Shown here piece after piece: positions 23,783 to 32,478 of a stretch of DNA of 46,730 bases (position 1 is the first letter of the stretch; the number at the start of each line of letters is the position of its first letter). The notes below the pieces were generated by a model. It had not been told where the DNA came from, searched no databases, and saw nothing but the letters and a program-made list of their open reading frames with translations. The DNA is from Gemmatimonadales bacterium (lineage in GTDB: Bacteria; Gemmatimonadota; Gemmatimonadetes; Palauibacterales; Palauibacteraceae): positions 62,212 to 108,941 of the forward strand of contig VXOJ01000008.1 of assembly GCA_009840115.1 (NCBI GenBank), in the 5' to 3' direction. The position numbers were made by a program, and so were the translations under genes.

Positions 23783-25330
23783 ATGAGGAAGCCGTCGTTC
23801 ATTACCGCCGCGTTCCGCGCCGTCCCCCTGTACGGTCTCTCCGTCGCCTTCCTCCTCCCTGCCGCAGGAGGCGTGCGGGGTCAGGAGAACGAAGGTCGGA
23901 ACGAGAACCTGCCGCTGCCCGTCGATCGCACCGTCGCCATGGACATGACCGAGGGGAGCTGGATTTCTCTCGACGTGAGCCCGGACGGCGAGACGATCGT
24001 CTTCGACTACCTCGGCGACCTCTTCACCATCCCGATCGGCGGCGGCGATGCGACGCAGCTCACCTCGGGGATGGCCTTCGACGCCCAGCCCCGCTTTTCG
24101 CCCGACGGCGCGCGGATCGTCTACACCTCCGACTACGACGGCGGGCAGAACATCTGGATCCGCTCGCTCGACGGCTCCGACACGACGCAGATCTCCCGGG
24201 GGTCGGCCAATCGCGCCGAGTCCCCCGAGTGGCTCCCGGATGGGGACTACGTCGTCGCCTCGATGGGCGGCTTCCGCGGGGGCGGGCTGCCGAAGCTCAA
24301 GATGTTCCACGTGGACGGCGGGAGCGGCATCCAGCTCGTCTCGGAACCGGACAACCTCAAGATGCTCGGGGCCGCGGTCTCCTCCGACGGCCGCTACATC
24401 TGGTATGCGCGGCGGACCGGGGACTGGACCTACAACGCGCAGTTCCCGCAGTACCAGCTCGAGGCGTACGACCGGGAGTCGGGCGAACGATACACCCGCT
24501 CCTCCCGATACGGCTCCGCGATCCGGCCCGTGCTCTCGCCCGATGGACGCTGGCTCGTGTTCGGGACGCGGCACGAGGCACACACCGGGCTCTTGATCCG
24601 GGACCTCGAGAGCGGTGACGAGCGCTGGCTCGCCTATCCCGTCCAGCACGACGACCAGGAGTCGCGCGCCACGCTCGACGTGCTCCCCGGCATGTCGTTC
24701 ACCCCGGACTCGCGGCACCTCGTCGCCTCCTACGGCGGGAAGATCTGGAAGCTCCCGGTCGAGGGGGGCGAGGCGGAGGAGATTCCCTTCCGCGTCCGGT
24801 TCGACCTCACGCTGGGGCCGCGGGTCGACTTCGACTATCCGATCGAGGACACGCCGACCTTCACCGTGCGCCAGATCCGCGACGCGGCGCCCTCCCCCGC
24901 CGGGGACCGACTCGCCTTCACGGCGCTGGACCGCCTCTGGTTGTCGGGCGCCGACGGCTCGAACCCCGAACGCCTCACGGACGCGGACATGTCGGAGCAC
25001 TTCGCGACCTGGTCGCCGGACGGCGCGTGGATCGCGTACTCGACGTGGGACGGGAACGAGGGGCACCTGTACAAGGCGAGGAGCGACGGCGGCGGGGATC
25101 CGGTGCGTCTCACGCGCGACGCGGCGACGTACTTCGCCCCCGCGTGGGGGCCGGGCGACCGGATCGTCGCCGTGCGCGGCCTCGTGCGGGCCTATGAAAC
25201 CCAGGGCGAGGGCGGCGCGCCGGGCACCGAAATCGTGTGGGTGTCCGCCGACCCGGACGGCTCCGATGGGGGGCCGGCGACGCTCATTGCGCCCACGGAC
25301 GGACGCGCGAACCCCCACTTCGTGGAGTAA
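23783..25330 (+). CDS. TolB-propeller/amidohydrolase, N-terminal part, ending at in-frame TAA
   Basis: A 515-residue reading frame with a signal peptide (RAVPLYGLSVAFLLPAAGG, then VRGQEN) followed by TolB/WD40-like blades: LDVSPDGETIVFDYLGDLFT, PRFSPDGARIVYTSDYDG, LSPDGRWLVFGTRHE and TWSPDGAWIAYSTWDG. It ends DGRANPHFVE at a TAA (25328-25330). The same frame then continues without shift as NDRIHLF and onward into the rest of the propeller and an amidohydrolase domain, so this is the 5' part of one interrupted gene. GGGAG at 23771-23775 precedes the ATG. Propellers of this type normally precede the amidohydrolase in one chain. Either a nonsense mutation, an assembly error or a genuine split. 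Confidence 0.85.
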   Translation: MRKPSFITAAFRAVPLYGLSVAFLLPAAGGVRGQENEGRNENLPLPVDRTVAMDMTEGSWISLDVSPDGETIVFDYLGDLFTIPIGGGDATQLTSGMAFDAQPRFSPDGARIVYTSDYDGGQNIWIRSLDGSDTTQISRGSANRAESPEWLPDGDYVVASMGGFRGGGLPKLKMFHVDGGSGIQLVSEPDNLKMLGAAVSSDGRYIWYARRTGDWTYNAQFPQYQLEAYDRESGERYTRSSRYGSAIRPVLSPDGRWLVFGTRHEAHTGLLIRDLESGDERWLAYPVQHDDQESRATLDVLPGMSFTPDSRHLVASYGGKIWKLPVEGGEAEEIPFRVRFDLTLGPRVDFDYPIEDTPTFTVRQIRDAAPSPAGDRLAFTALDRLWLSGADGSNPERLTDADMSEHFATWSPDGAWIAYSTWDGNEGHLYKARSDGGGDPVRLTRDAATYFAPAWGPGDRIVAVRGLVRAYETQGEGGAPGTEIVWVSADPDGSDGGPATLIAPTDGRANPHFVE

Positions 25331-27142
25331 AACGACCGCATCCATCTCTTCCGTTTCCCCGACGCCCTGGTCTCGATTCGATGGGATGGGACGGATGAGA
25401 AGGAGCATGTGAAGGTGCGCGGGCCCACGCCGCAGGGCTCGACCCAGGGCCTGTCCCCTTCGACCATCGAGATGGCGCCGCGCGGCGACCAGGCGCTCGC
25501 GGAGATCCAGCGCGAGATCTACACCGTGACGGTGCCGCGCGTCGGCGTGACGCCGACGATCAACGTCTCCAACCCGGACAACGCCTCCTTCCCCGCCCGC
25601 CGCGTCACCGATATCGGCGGCGAGTTCCCGGCCTGGAGCGGCGACGGGCGCACGGTGCACTTCTCGCTCGGCAACGCCCACTTCTCCTACGACCTCGACG
25701 CCGCGCAGGCCTACGAAGACAGCGTGGAGGCGGCCGAAGCCGCCGAAGATGTCGATGAGACGGACGAGGAGGCCGGAGCGGACGAGGAAGAAGAGGAGGA
25801 GGAGACCGAACAGGAGGAGGAGGACGAGGACTACCGCGCGGTTGAACACCGCATCCTCATCGACGCGCCGCGCGACATCCCTGCGGGCGTTGCGGTGCTC
25901 CGCGGCGGACGCGCGATCACGATGAACGGCGACGAGGTCATCGAGAACGCGGACATCGTCATCCGGAACAACCGGATCGAGGCGGTGGGCGCGAGCGGTA
26001 CGGTCGCCGTGCCGGAAGATGCCGTCGTCTTCGACATCGGCGGCCGGACGGTCGTGCCGGGGTTCGTCGACACGCACGCGCACCTGCGGGCGCGCGACCA
26101 GCTCCACCGCACGGACGTGTGGCCCTACCTCGCCAACCTCGCCTACGGCGTGACGACGACCCGGGACCCGCAGACCGGGAACACGGAGGTGCTCTCCTAC
26201 GCGGACATGGTCCGGGCAGGGAGCATCCTCGGGCCGCGCGTCTACTCGACGGGTCCGGGCGTCTTCTGGCAGGACGGGATCGACACGGAGGAGGAGGCGA
26301 GGGATGTCCTCTCCCGCTACGCCGACTACTTCGATACGAAGACGATCAAGATGTACGTGGCCGCGGCGCGAAAGGGGCGGCAGCACATCATCATGGCGGC
26401 CCGCGAACTCGGGCTCATGCCGACGACGGAGGGATCGCTGAACCTTCGGCAAAACCTCACGGAAACGTTGGACGGATACCCGGGGCTCGAGCACTCCATC
26501 CCCGTCTTCCCGGTGTACGACGACTACGTGCGGCTGTTCGCCGAGACGGGTCGGGTCTACACGCCGACGCTGCTCGTGTCGTACGGAGGCCCGTGGGCGG
26601 AGAACTACTTCTATTCGCGCGAGAACCCGCACGACGATCCGAAGCTGCGCCGCTTCGTCCCGCACGACGAGGTGGACTCGCGCACGCTGCGCCGGCCGCA
26701 GTGGTTCCGCGAGGACCAGCACGTGTTCGTGCGGCACGGGGAGTTCGTCAGGAACCTCGTCGACGCGGGCGGCAAGGCGGGCGTGGGGAGCCACGGCCAG
26801 TTGCAGGGACTCGGCTACCACTGGGAGCTGTGGGCGATGGCCGCCGACGACATGGACGAGCACGACGCGCTGCGCACGGCGACGATCTTCGGCGCCGAAG
26901 CGATCGGGCTCGACCGGGATCTCGGTTCGATCGAGGCGGGCAAGCTCGCCGACCTCGTGATCCTGACGGCGAACCCCCTCGACAACCTGCGCAACACGAA
27001 CGCGATCGAGCAGGTGATGCTGAACGGGCGCCTGTACGACGCGGATACGCTGGACGAGATCCATCCGCGGCAGCGGCCGCTGGCCCCGCTCTGGTGGTGG
27101 GACGACGAACCGGAGGGGCTCCCCGGCGTAACGTCCCGCTGA
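25331..27142 (+). pseudogene. TolB-propeller/amidohydrolase, C-terminal part (frame continues after the stop)
   Basis: The 604 codons after the TAA stay in the same frame and remain free of stops. They hold the last propeller blades, a very acidic linker (DNA about 25720-25840, mostly Glu and Asp) and an amidohydrolase domain: GRAITMNGDEVIENADIVI, metal-binding DTHAHL, TIKMYV with the candidate carbamylated Lys, GLEHSI, SHGQLQGLGYHWE and the closing LGSIEAGKLADLVIL. The hydrolase domain itself looks complete. If translated separately, the first good start is GTG 25409, with AAGGAG three bases upstream, giving 577 residues with no export signal. The family hydrolyses amide or ester bonds in cyclic substrates, dipeptides or xenobiotics; the substrate is unknown. 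Confidence 0.7.
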
Positions 27143-27157
27143 GGAGAAGGCGGATCG

Positions 27158-28381
27158 GTGCGGAGCGGCTACGACTTCGTCATCGCGGGCGGGGGCGTCG
27201 TCGGCGCCTCTATCGCCTTCCACCTGGCGGAGCTGTCGGACGCCTCGGTCGCCCTCTTCGACCGGGGAGAGATCTGCAGCGGGGGCACGGGCCGGTCGTG
27301 CGCCATCATCCGCAGCCACTACTCGGTCGCGAGCAACACCGCGCTCACGCTCCGGAGTCTCGACGTGTTCCGCGATTTCCGGGAGGCGCTCGGCGAGGAC
27401 GACGTGGCGTGCGGCTTCGTGAACTCGGGCTACCTCATCCTCGCGGGGCCCGGAGCGTTCGCCGACCGGCTGGCCGACAATCTCGCCCGGCAGCGGGAGC
27501 TGGGCGCGGACACGTCGCCCATCGACCGGGCGGAGGCCCGCGAGCTGCACCCCTGGCTCGAACTGGGGGACGTGTCCGCGATCGGCTGGGAGCCCGCGTC
27601 CGGCTACGCCGACCCGATCGCGACAACCCTCGGGTACGTCACGGCCGCGCGGCGGCGCGGGGTCGCGGTGTTCGAGCACACGCCCGTGGAGCGGCTGCGG
27701 CTCGCGCCGAACGGCCGTCCCGCCGCGAGTCGCGTGACCGGCGTGGCCACGCCCGGCGGAACCGTGGAGGCCCGGTATGTCGTGAGTGCGGTGGGGCCCT
27801 GGACTCGCGGACTCTACGCCGACTCGAGCCTGTCGGACGATGCCGTCGAAGCCCTCCGCTTGCAGGTGTCGCGACACGTGGTGCTGACGTTCGGTGGCGC
27901 ACCTTCCTATGGTCCTGAACTTCCGATTGTCAAAGACCTTACCGTCGATAACAAGATGTATTTTCGACCTGCCGATGGCGGCGTCGTGCTCGTGGGGACC
28001 GGAGACTTTGGAGACCCGCTGGAGGATCCCGACCGCATGACCGCGACGGCTCCGCGCGACCTCATCTTCCTGCAGCGGACGCAGATCGGAGCCCGCATGC
28101 CGGCCTTCGAGGGGGCGCGCCTCACGGACTCATGGGCGGGGCCCTACGACATCACGCCGGACTGGAATCCGGTGCTGGGTCCCGCGCCCGGCGTGCCCGG
28201 TCTGTACCTCGCCTACGGCTTCTCCGGGCACGGGTTCAAGATGGCTCCGGCGATCGGGCGCTGCGTGGCGCAATCGCTGCTGGGCGAGACGCCCGACGTC
28301 GACCTCGCGTCGTACCGCCCGGAGCGCTTCAGTGAAGAAGCGCTACTCCTGGGGGCCTACGGCGCCGGATCCATCTCGTAG
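27158..28381 (+). CDS. FAD-dependent oxidoreductase (DAO / sarcosine oxidase beta-like)
   Basis: A 407-residue flavoenzyme. The N-terminal dinucleotide-binding motif is DFVIAGGGVVGASIAFHLAE, followed by LFDRGEICSGGTGRSCAIIR, and the C-terminal FAD contact is YLAYGFSGHGFKMAPAIG. These mark the D-amino-acid oxidase superfamily, which oxidises secondary or N-methyl amines and amino acids. No Tat or Sec signal is seen, so it is cytoplasmic. GTG 27158 is supported by GAGGAGAAGG starting in the stop codon of the amidohydrolase, so the two are probably co-transcribed and the enzyme may use an amine or amino acid released by the hydrolase. The stretch 27900-27970 is much lower in GC than its surroundings. 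The last 39 bases overlap the convergent M56 gene. Confidence 0.9.
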   Translation: MRSGYDFVIAGGGVVGASIAFHLAELSDASVALFDRGEICSGGTGRSCAIIRSHYSVASNTALTLRSLDVFRDFREALGEDDVACGFVNSGYLILAGPGAFADRLADNLARQRELGADTSPIDRAEARELHPWLELGDVSAIGWEPASGYADPIATTLGYVTAARRRGVAVFEHTPVERLRLAPNGRPAASRVTGVATPGGTVEARYVVSAVGPWTRGLYADSSLSDDAVEALRLQVSRHVVLTFGGAPSYGPELPIVKDLTVDNKMYFRPADGGVVLVGTGDFGDPLEDPDRMTATAPRDLIFLQRTQIGARMPAFEGARLTDSWAGPYDITPDWNPVLGPAPGVPGLYLAYGFSGHGFKMAPAIGRCVAQSLLGETPDVDLASYRPERFSEEALLLGAYGAGSIS

Positions 28382-29512
28382 CCCGTCGTGATGCTCGGAA
28401 GCGTGCCCGTCTTCGTGGGGAAGGTCTCCGGCGGGGGCCACCGCGGGAGCGAACAGGGGGGCAAGCGCAAGGAGGCCGACGACGCTCATGCCCCGCCAGA
28501 CTCCCGCCGGCAGCCTGGGCGAACCGGGTTCGTCCAGCAGGCGCCGCACGCGCAGTTCCAGTTGCGAGCGGCGCCGGCCGATGCAGGGGACGGGGATGCT
28601 CCGGTCGCGCCGGACGACCCACCCGGCCACTTCGGTCAGACAGCTCGCCATCGCAAAACGGTCTTCGAGCTGGCTGGCCGCCCAGTCGTCACACTGCTCC
28701 TCGGCGGCGAGGCGTACCTCCCGCACCGCCAGCCGGATGAGAGGCTGAAAGAAGAAGACCGCTTGGAGGACGTTCAGGATCCCCAGCCGGATCGTGTCGC
28801 GGCGCCGATGGTGCGCGATCTCGTGGCCCAGGAGCGCGGTGAGTTCGCCATCATCCAGTTCGTGGAAGGCCCGAACCGGCACACAGACTTCGCGACGGGG
28901 GCCGGCGCCGAGCGCCAGCGGCGAACCGAGCGCGTGGGACTCCGTCAGGCGCGGGGGCGAGTCCAACGCCGCTCTGCGGCTGAGCGCGGCCAACGCCCGA
29001 GAGGCCCGCGGGTCCGTCACCGACTCGCGATGCCGGAGGCGGACCCGGAGCACCGCCAACCGCAGGAAGTACAGGGCGAGCAGACCGGCGGCGAGTGCGA
29101 GCCACGCGGCGCCGGCGGGACCGTACCAGCCCGGGCTGACCGCGGCATCGCTGTGGGCCGCTTCGCGTTCGCTGTGAGCCGCTTCACCCGAGCCGCCGAC
29201 CTCTTCGCCCGTGCGCAGGGGGATGGGCGCCACGACACCGCCACGGTCGTGCTCACCGTGCTCGCCTTCGGCGTCAGGTGGCTCCGCTCCGCTGACGAAG
29301 CCCGGCACCGGAAGCCGCCAGATCGCCGCCTCCGGCGAGACGAACGCCCGGGTGGTCGGCGTGATGAGGCTCGCGGCGAGCGCCGTGCACCAGATCGTTT
29401 CCTTCAGACGCGGATGCGTCCGGGGGAAGAGGCGCAGAGCGGCCCAGGCAAGGCCGCACCACAGCGTGCTATGCACGAGGAACGCGAGCAGCCACGCCAT
29501 CATCCCGTTCAA
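28343..29512 (-). CDS. M56 family (BlaR1-like) membrane metallopeptidase
   Basis: A 389-residue membrane protease. Helices lie near 5-25, 38-58 and 135-152, and the zinc site is H230-E-I-A-H234 with a candidate third ligand Glu in AAEEQCDDWA (271-272). The HEIAHHRRRD motif is typical of BlaR1/MecR1 relatives. Unlike BlaR1 it has no penicillin-binding sensor domain and ends shortly after a last hydrophobic segment, so what it senses is unknown. A His, Glu and Ser-rich loop (residues 80-122) sits between membrane helices. Its ATG overlaps the blaI-type stop by four bases (ATGA), so the pair is coupled; by analogy it would cleave the repressor when activated. The 3' end overlaps the convergent oxidoreductase gene. 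Confidence 0.88.
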   Translation of the reverse strand: MNGMMAWLLAFLVHSTLWCGLAWAALRLFPRTHPRLKETIWCTALAASLITPTTRAFVSPEAAIWRLPVPGFVSGAEPPDAEGEHGEHDRGGVVAPIPLRTGEEVGGSGEAAHSEREAAHSDAAVSPGWYGPAGAAWLALAAGLLALYFLRLAVLRVRLRHRESVTDPRASRALAALSRRAALDSPPRLTESHALGSPLALGAGPRREVCVPVRAFHELDDGELTALLGHEIAHHRRRDTIRLGILNVLQAVFFFQPLIRLAVREVRLAAEEQCDDWAASQLEDRFAMASCLTEVAGWVVRRDRSIPVPCIGRRRSQLELRVRRLLDEPGSPRLPAGVWRGMSVVGLLALAPLFAPAVAPAGDLPHEDGHASEHHDGLRDGSGAVGPQE

Positions 29513-29895
29513 CCCGCTCCCCCCTTCCTCTTCCTGGCGACGAGAGCCCTGAGATCATCGAGGTCGTCGACATCGACTTCGCCGGACTCGATCAGGTGGT
29601 TGACCAGCGCCGCGCTGTCGCCGGAGAACAGCCGCTGCACGAGGTCACCGACCATCCCTTCGCGAACATCCGTCTCGGCGATCTCGGGCCGGTAGATGAA
29701 CTGTCGGCCATTCAGTCGGTGGCTCACGCACCCGTACTCCTCGAGCTTGCGCAGCATCGTCTTGATTGTCGTGACGGCGAGCCCGCGCTCCTCGAAGAGT
29801 GCCCTGTGGACCTCGATCGCCGGGGCTTCGCCGCGCTCCCAGAGCACGCGCATGATGGCGAGCTGCAGATCTCCGAGTTGACGTTTCCGTTTCAT
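29509..29895 (-). CDS. BlaI/MecI/CopY family transcriptional repressor
   Basis: A 128-residue winged-helix repressor: LGDLQLAIMRVLWERGEAPA, then VTTIKTMLRKLEEYGCVSH and FIYRPEIAETDVREGMVGDL, the standard DNA-binding domain and the linker cut by M56 partners. The C-terminal dimerisation part is shorter and ends in KRKGGAG. It is translationally coupled to the M56 peptidase. Two related palindromic sites lie at its own promoter (29924-29939) and at the promoter of the neighbouring exported protein (30877-30908), consistent with autoregulation and control of that gene; this rests on sequence similarity between the sites. Confidence 0.92.
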   Translation of the reverse strand: MKRKRQLGDLQLAIMRVLWERGEAPAIEVHRALFEERGLAVTTIKTMLRKLEEYGCVSHRLNGRQFIYRPEIAETDVREGMVGDLVQRLFSGDSAALVNHLIESGEVDVDDLDDLRALVARKRKGGAG

Positions 29896-29923
29896 GGCTG
29901 GGCTCTTGAGTACGGGACTTGTC

Positions 29924-29939
29924 GATTACCTGGATAGTC
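29924..29939. promoter_or_regulatory. Candidate BlaI-type operator at the repressor promoter
   Basis: GATTACCTGGATAGTC lies 29 bases upstream of the blaI-type start. Its outer bases GATTA and TAGTC are inverted, and it matches the 16-base half-site at 30877-30892 at about 11 of 16 positions. Such short inverted repeats are the usual targets of BlaI/MecI repressors. The protein-DNA link is inferred. Confidence 0.5.
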
Positions 29940-30047
29940 ATACCCATCGACCCCGGATTCCGACAGGGGTGCCCGATGCGGACGGTGTATTGACGCGCCA
30001 ACCGCGAGGCGGGTCACTCGGTGGACGCGGCGAAGACGGATGCGAGG

Positions 30048-30830
30048 CTATCGCGACCTCGCCTTCAGCTCGGTCTCGAATGCGTGCATCTCGCCGCGCA
30101 GGATCCGGAGCTGGTTGTACAGCGGACGGTAGGCCGCGTCCTGTGGACGGGCTCCATCGCCGCGGGCTTCGCCAACTCCGTGCTCGCCGCCCTCGCGACC
30201 GCCGTGCTCGCCGGGGCCTTCGCGGCCGCCGTGGCCTTCGCCGCCCTCCTCGCCTCCGGCGCCGTGCCCTCGCTCGATGCCGGCTTCGGGATGGCTGATC
30301 CAGGAACTGAACTCCTCGCCGAACGTACCGAGCGCGACCGGAACCGTCTGGCCCGGCCGCACGTCGATGCGCTTCGTCGGACCGAGTTCCGTGCCGTTGT
30401 CCAGGTGGATCTCGACGCGCACCTGCGACAGGGTCGTGGCCTTCGTGTTCGTGACCAAACCCGCGAAGACCTGCGTATTGGGGTTGAACGCGAGGACGAG
30501 GCGGGCACCGTTCGCGAACAGTTCATCCTGCCTCGTCATCTTCGCGAGGTAGGCGCCGCCTTCCTCGCCCCCTTCCCGGCTTGCCGGCCTACCGGCTTGT
30601 GGGCCGGCCGGATCGGCGCTGAGTCCCGCGAGCACGCGCGTCTCGCGGAGCGCGGCGCGCGCCTGTTTCACCAGCTCGTAGAGCGCGTCCGCGTCCGCGC
30701 TGTTCCCGACGGCCTGCAGCTCCGGCCGCTCCTGCACCGGGGGCGCATCGTCCCCCCCGCCGCCCACCAGCGCGGGCCCGCCTACTCCCGCGGCGCCGAG
30801 CAGCATCAGCGATACGATCATGATCTTCAT
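30048..30830 (-). CDS. Exported protein with Gly/His/Glu-rich segment, probable BlaI target
   Basis: A 260-residue protein with a signal peptide (MKIMIVSLMLLGAAGVGGPA). A helical segment follows (ADALYELVKQARAALRETRV), then a beta-domain (ARLVLAFNPNTQVFAGLVTN, VRVEIHLDNGTELGPT, VRPGQTVPVALG). Residues about 190-230 are a low-complexity run of Gly, Glu and His (for example GHGGREGPGEHGGREGGEHG), which could bind metal. A C-terminal helix (NQLRILRGEMHAFETELKAR) closes it. ATG 30830 is chosen for its AAGGGA site and signal; an ATG at 30869 would leave almost no leader next to the operator. It is separated from the repressor gene by 152 bases. No family recognised; the function may concern envelope or metal stress. 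Confidence 0.75.
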   Translation of the reverse strand: MKIMIVSLMLLGAAGVGGPALVGGGGDDAPPVQERPELQAVGNSADADALYELVKQARAALRETRVLAGLSADPAGPQAGRPASREGGEEGGAYLAKMTRQDELFANGARLVLAFNPNTQVFAGLVTNTKATTLSQVRVEIHLDNGTELGPTKRIDVRPGQTVPVALGTFGEEFSSWISHPEAGIERGHGAGGEEGGEGHGGREGPGEHGGREGGEHGVGEARGDGARPQDAAYRPLYNQLRILRGEMHAFETELKARSR

Positions 30831-30876
30831 CGCAATTCCCTTCTCGTCTCGTTGTCGGTTCGTATCCATCGTGATT

Positions 30877-30908
30877 GACTACTGTAATAGTCAACTATTC
30901 CAGTAGTC
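30877..30908. promoter_or_regulatory. Double palindromic operator candidate upstream of the Gly/His-rich gene
   Basis: Two adjacent 16-base sites, GACTACTGTAATAGTC (30877-30892) and AACTATTCCAGTAGTC (30893-30908). The first is itself an inverted repeat (GACTA...TAGTC), and the second is the reverse complement of the first at 14 of 16 positions, so the whole 32 bases form one large near-palindrome. It lies 47 bases upstream of the exported protein's start and is AT-rich against its surroundings. A BlaI-family dimer-of-dimers site is the best reading; inference. Confidence 0.6.
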
Positions 30909-31062
30909 TATATGAGTTCCGGGAAGCGCACAAGGGTGCCAGATTCGGGCAACCCCGAACTCACCCGCGCCTGTCCCAGATGGGACCTGTCGACGCGAGT
31001 GACGTACCGCGCTCACGGTGCCGGCGACCGGCACGCAGTTGGCTCTTGGAGGAGAATCCGGA

Positions 31063-32442
31063 ATGACGGAGAAACGGCTGAACCGACTCATCCCGCGGAT
31101 CATGGTCGGTCTCGGGATCCACCTCGTCGGCGCACCCCTCCCCCTGAGCCCGACCCTTGCAATCCCCGCCCTTCAGGCGCAGGAAGTGATCCAGATCACG
31201 GACCGGGACCGGCGGATCGATCCCGAGTTCGAGGAGGTCTACCGGGTCGGCGTCCTCGACGGCGAGTCGTGGGAGATGTTCGCCGAGGTGGGCCGGGTCG
31301 CCTTCGACGCGGAGGGCAACCTGTACGTCTTCGACGGGACGGCCGGTCCGACGAGTTTCGGGGGGATGACGCTGATGCGTCCGGGGGAGGTGAGGGTCCT
31401 CGTGTTCGATGCGGCGGGGCGGTTCGTGCGCGAGTTCGGCTCCTCGGGCGGAGGTCCCGGCGAGTTCAACCAGCCGATGGGTTACGCGGTGTTGAGGGAC
31501 GGGACCGTGGTCGTGAGCGATGTCGGCCACCGCGCCTACCAGCTGTTCGATGCCTCCGGCGAGTTTCAGCGCATGGTGCGGGCGGGCGACGGACCCGACG
31601 CCGTGTCCATCCCGGCCCACGACATTCGGGCGGACCCGCGCGGCGGAGCGGTCTTTGACGCCGGAACCGCGGGTGTCACGGTCAGGGGCTTGGGGAGCGG
31701 CGTGCCGACTCCGCCCACCTCCCGTCCGGTGCTGCGGGTCGGGCTCGAAGGGGAGGTCGCGAGCGCCGACACGGTGGCGAAGGGCTGGCTGCCGCCACAA
31801 ACGGACCTGGATGATCTCGCGTCGAACGATGTCCCGGCGCAGCTTCGAGATGCGCTTCGCGGCATGACCCTGCCCACCGTGTTCGAGCCCCGGTTACTGG
31901 TCGGCATTCTCCCCGATGGCGGCGTGGTTCACTCCGACTCATCGGCGTACGCCCTCAAGGTCACTCCTCCGGGTGCGCGGGAGGTCGGGCGCATCATCCG
32001 GCGGCCCTTCCGGCCCGAGCCGGTAACGCCGGAGATCCGGAGCGAGCGAGAGGAGAGGACGGCGGCCGCCCGGAGGGCGCTCGGCGGCGCGGCGTCGGGA
32101 CTGAGAATCATCGAGTTCCGCGGACGACGCGAGGGGAACAACCCTCGTCCAACAGCCAGCTTCGAGTTGGAGGAACGCTATTATCACGAGGTCCCCGTGC
32201 TGCGCGGCCTCGCCACGACGTGGGAGGGGCGGATCTGGGTGCAGCGACGCGGCGAAGAGCCGGAAAGCGACGGGCCCATCGATGTCCTGACGGCCGAAGG
32301 GGAGTACGTCGGCACCTACACGGGCGGCGCGACGGAGATGCCGGACGCCTTCGGCCCGGGCGGACTCGCGGCATTCATCGAGCGCGACGAACTAGACGTG
32401 GCGCGCGTGGTCGTGCGGAGGCTGCCGGCCGAGGTTCGCTGA
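31063..32442 (+). CDS. Exported six-bladed beta-propeller (NHL/6-bladed) protein
   Basis: A 459-residue protein with an N-terminal signal ([16 protein letters not shown] region, cleaved near LQAQE). Blades are seen as [37 protein letters not shown] with [26 protein letters not shown] and [12 protein letters not shown]. The GxGPGEF motif is typical of six-bladed propeller proteins common in Gemmatimonadota and Bacteroidota, usually of unknown function. A basic helix ([16 protein letters not shown]) interrupts the propeller. GGAGGAG at 31048-31054 supports the ATG. It is divergent from the Gly/His-rich gene and could share the operator at 30877-30908. Confidence 0.82.
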   Translation: MTEKRLNRLIPRIMVGLGIHLVGAPLPLSPTLAIPALQAQEVIQITDRDRRIDPEFEEVYRVGVLDGESWEMFAEVGRVAFDAEGNLYVFDGTAGPTSFGGMTLMRPGEVRVLVFDAAGRFVREFGSSGGGPGEFNQPMGYAVLRDGTVVVSDVGHRAYQLFDASGEFQRMVRAGDGPDAVSIPAHDIRADPRGGAVFDAGTAGVTVRGLGSGVPTPPTSRPVLRVGLEGEVASADTVAKGWLPPQTDLDDLASNDVPAQLRDALRGMTLPTVFEPRLLVGILPDGGVVHSDSSAYALKVTPPGAREVGRIIRRPFRPEPVTPEIRSEREERTAAARRALGGAASGLRIIEFRGRREGNNPRPTASFELEERYYHEVPVLRGLATTWEGRIWVQRRGEEPESDGPIDVLTAEGEYVGTYTGGATEMPDAFGPGGLAAFIERDELDVARVVVRRLPAEVR

Positions 32443-32478
32443 CTCCGAGACGGCGGCCGCCGCGTCTGCGCCTGCCCC

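Noticed and set aside
25328..25330. TAA as a recoded sense codon or programmed readthrough
   Set aside because: No stem-loop or context favouring readthrough is evident, and the other genes in the window use TAA, TAG and TGA as normal stops. Mutation or sequence error is simpler.
23684..27877. A 1397-codon open frame on the minus strand, antisense to the amidohydrolase and FAD genes
   Set aside because: Its translation is Arg, Val, Asp and Glu-rich with no recognisable domain, while the plus strand encodes clear families. Long antisense frames are expected from third-position GC bias.
28343..29895. Classical BlaR1/BlaI beta-lactam response
   Set aside because: The M56 protein lacks the C-terminal penicillin-binding sensor and no beta-lactamase gene is under the matching operators.
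30048..30869. Start of the Gly/His-rich protein at 30869
   Set aside because: That ATG would fall eight bases from the operator and lacks a ribosome binding site; ATG 30830 has AAGGGA and a normal signal peptide.
32443..32478. CGGCGGCCGCCG palindrome as a terminator between convergent genes
   Set aside because: A 12-base self-palindrome leaves no usable loop, and such GC palindromes are common at this base composition.
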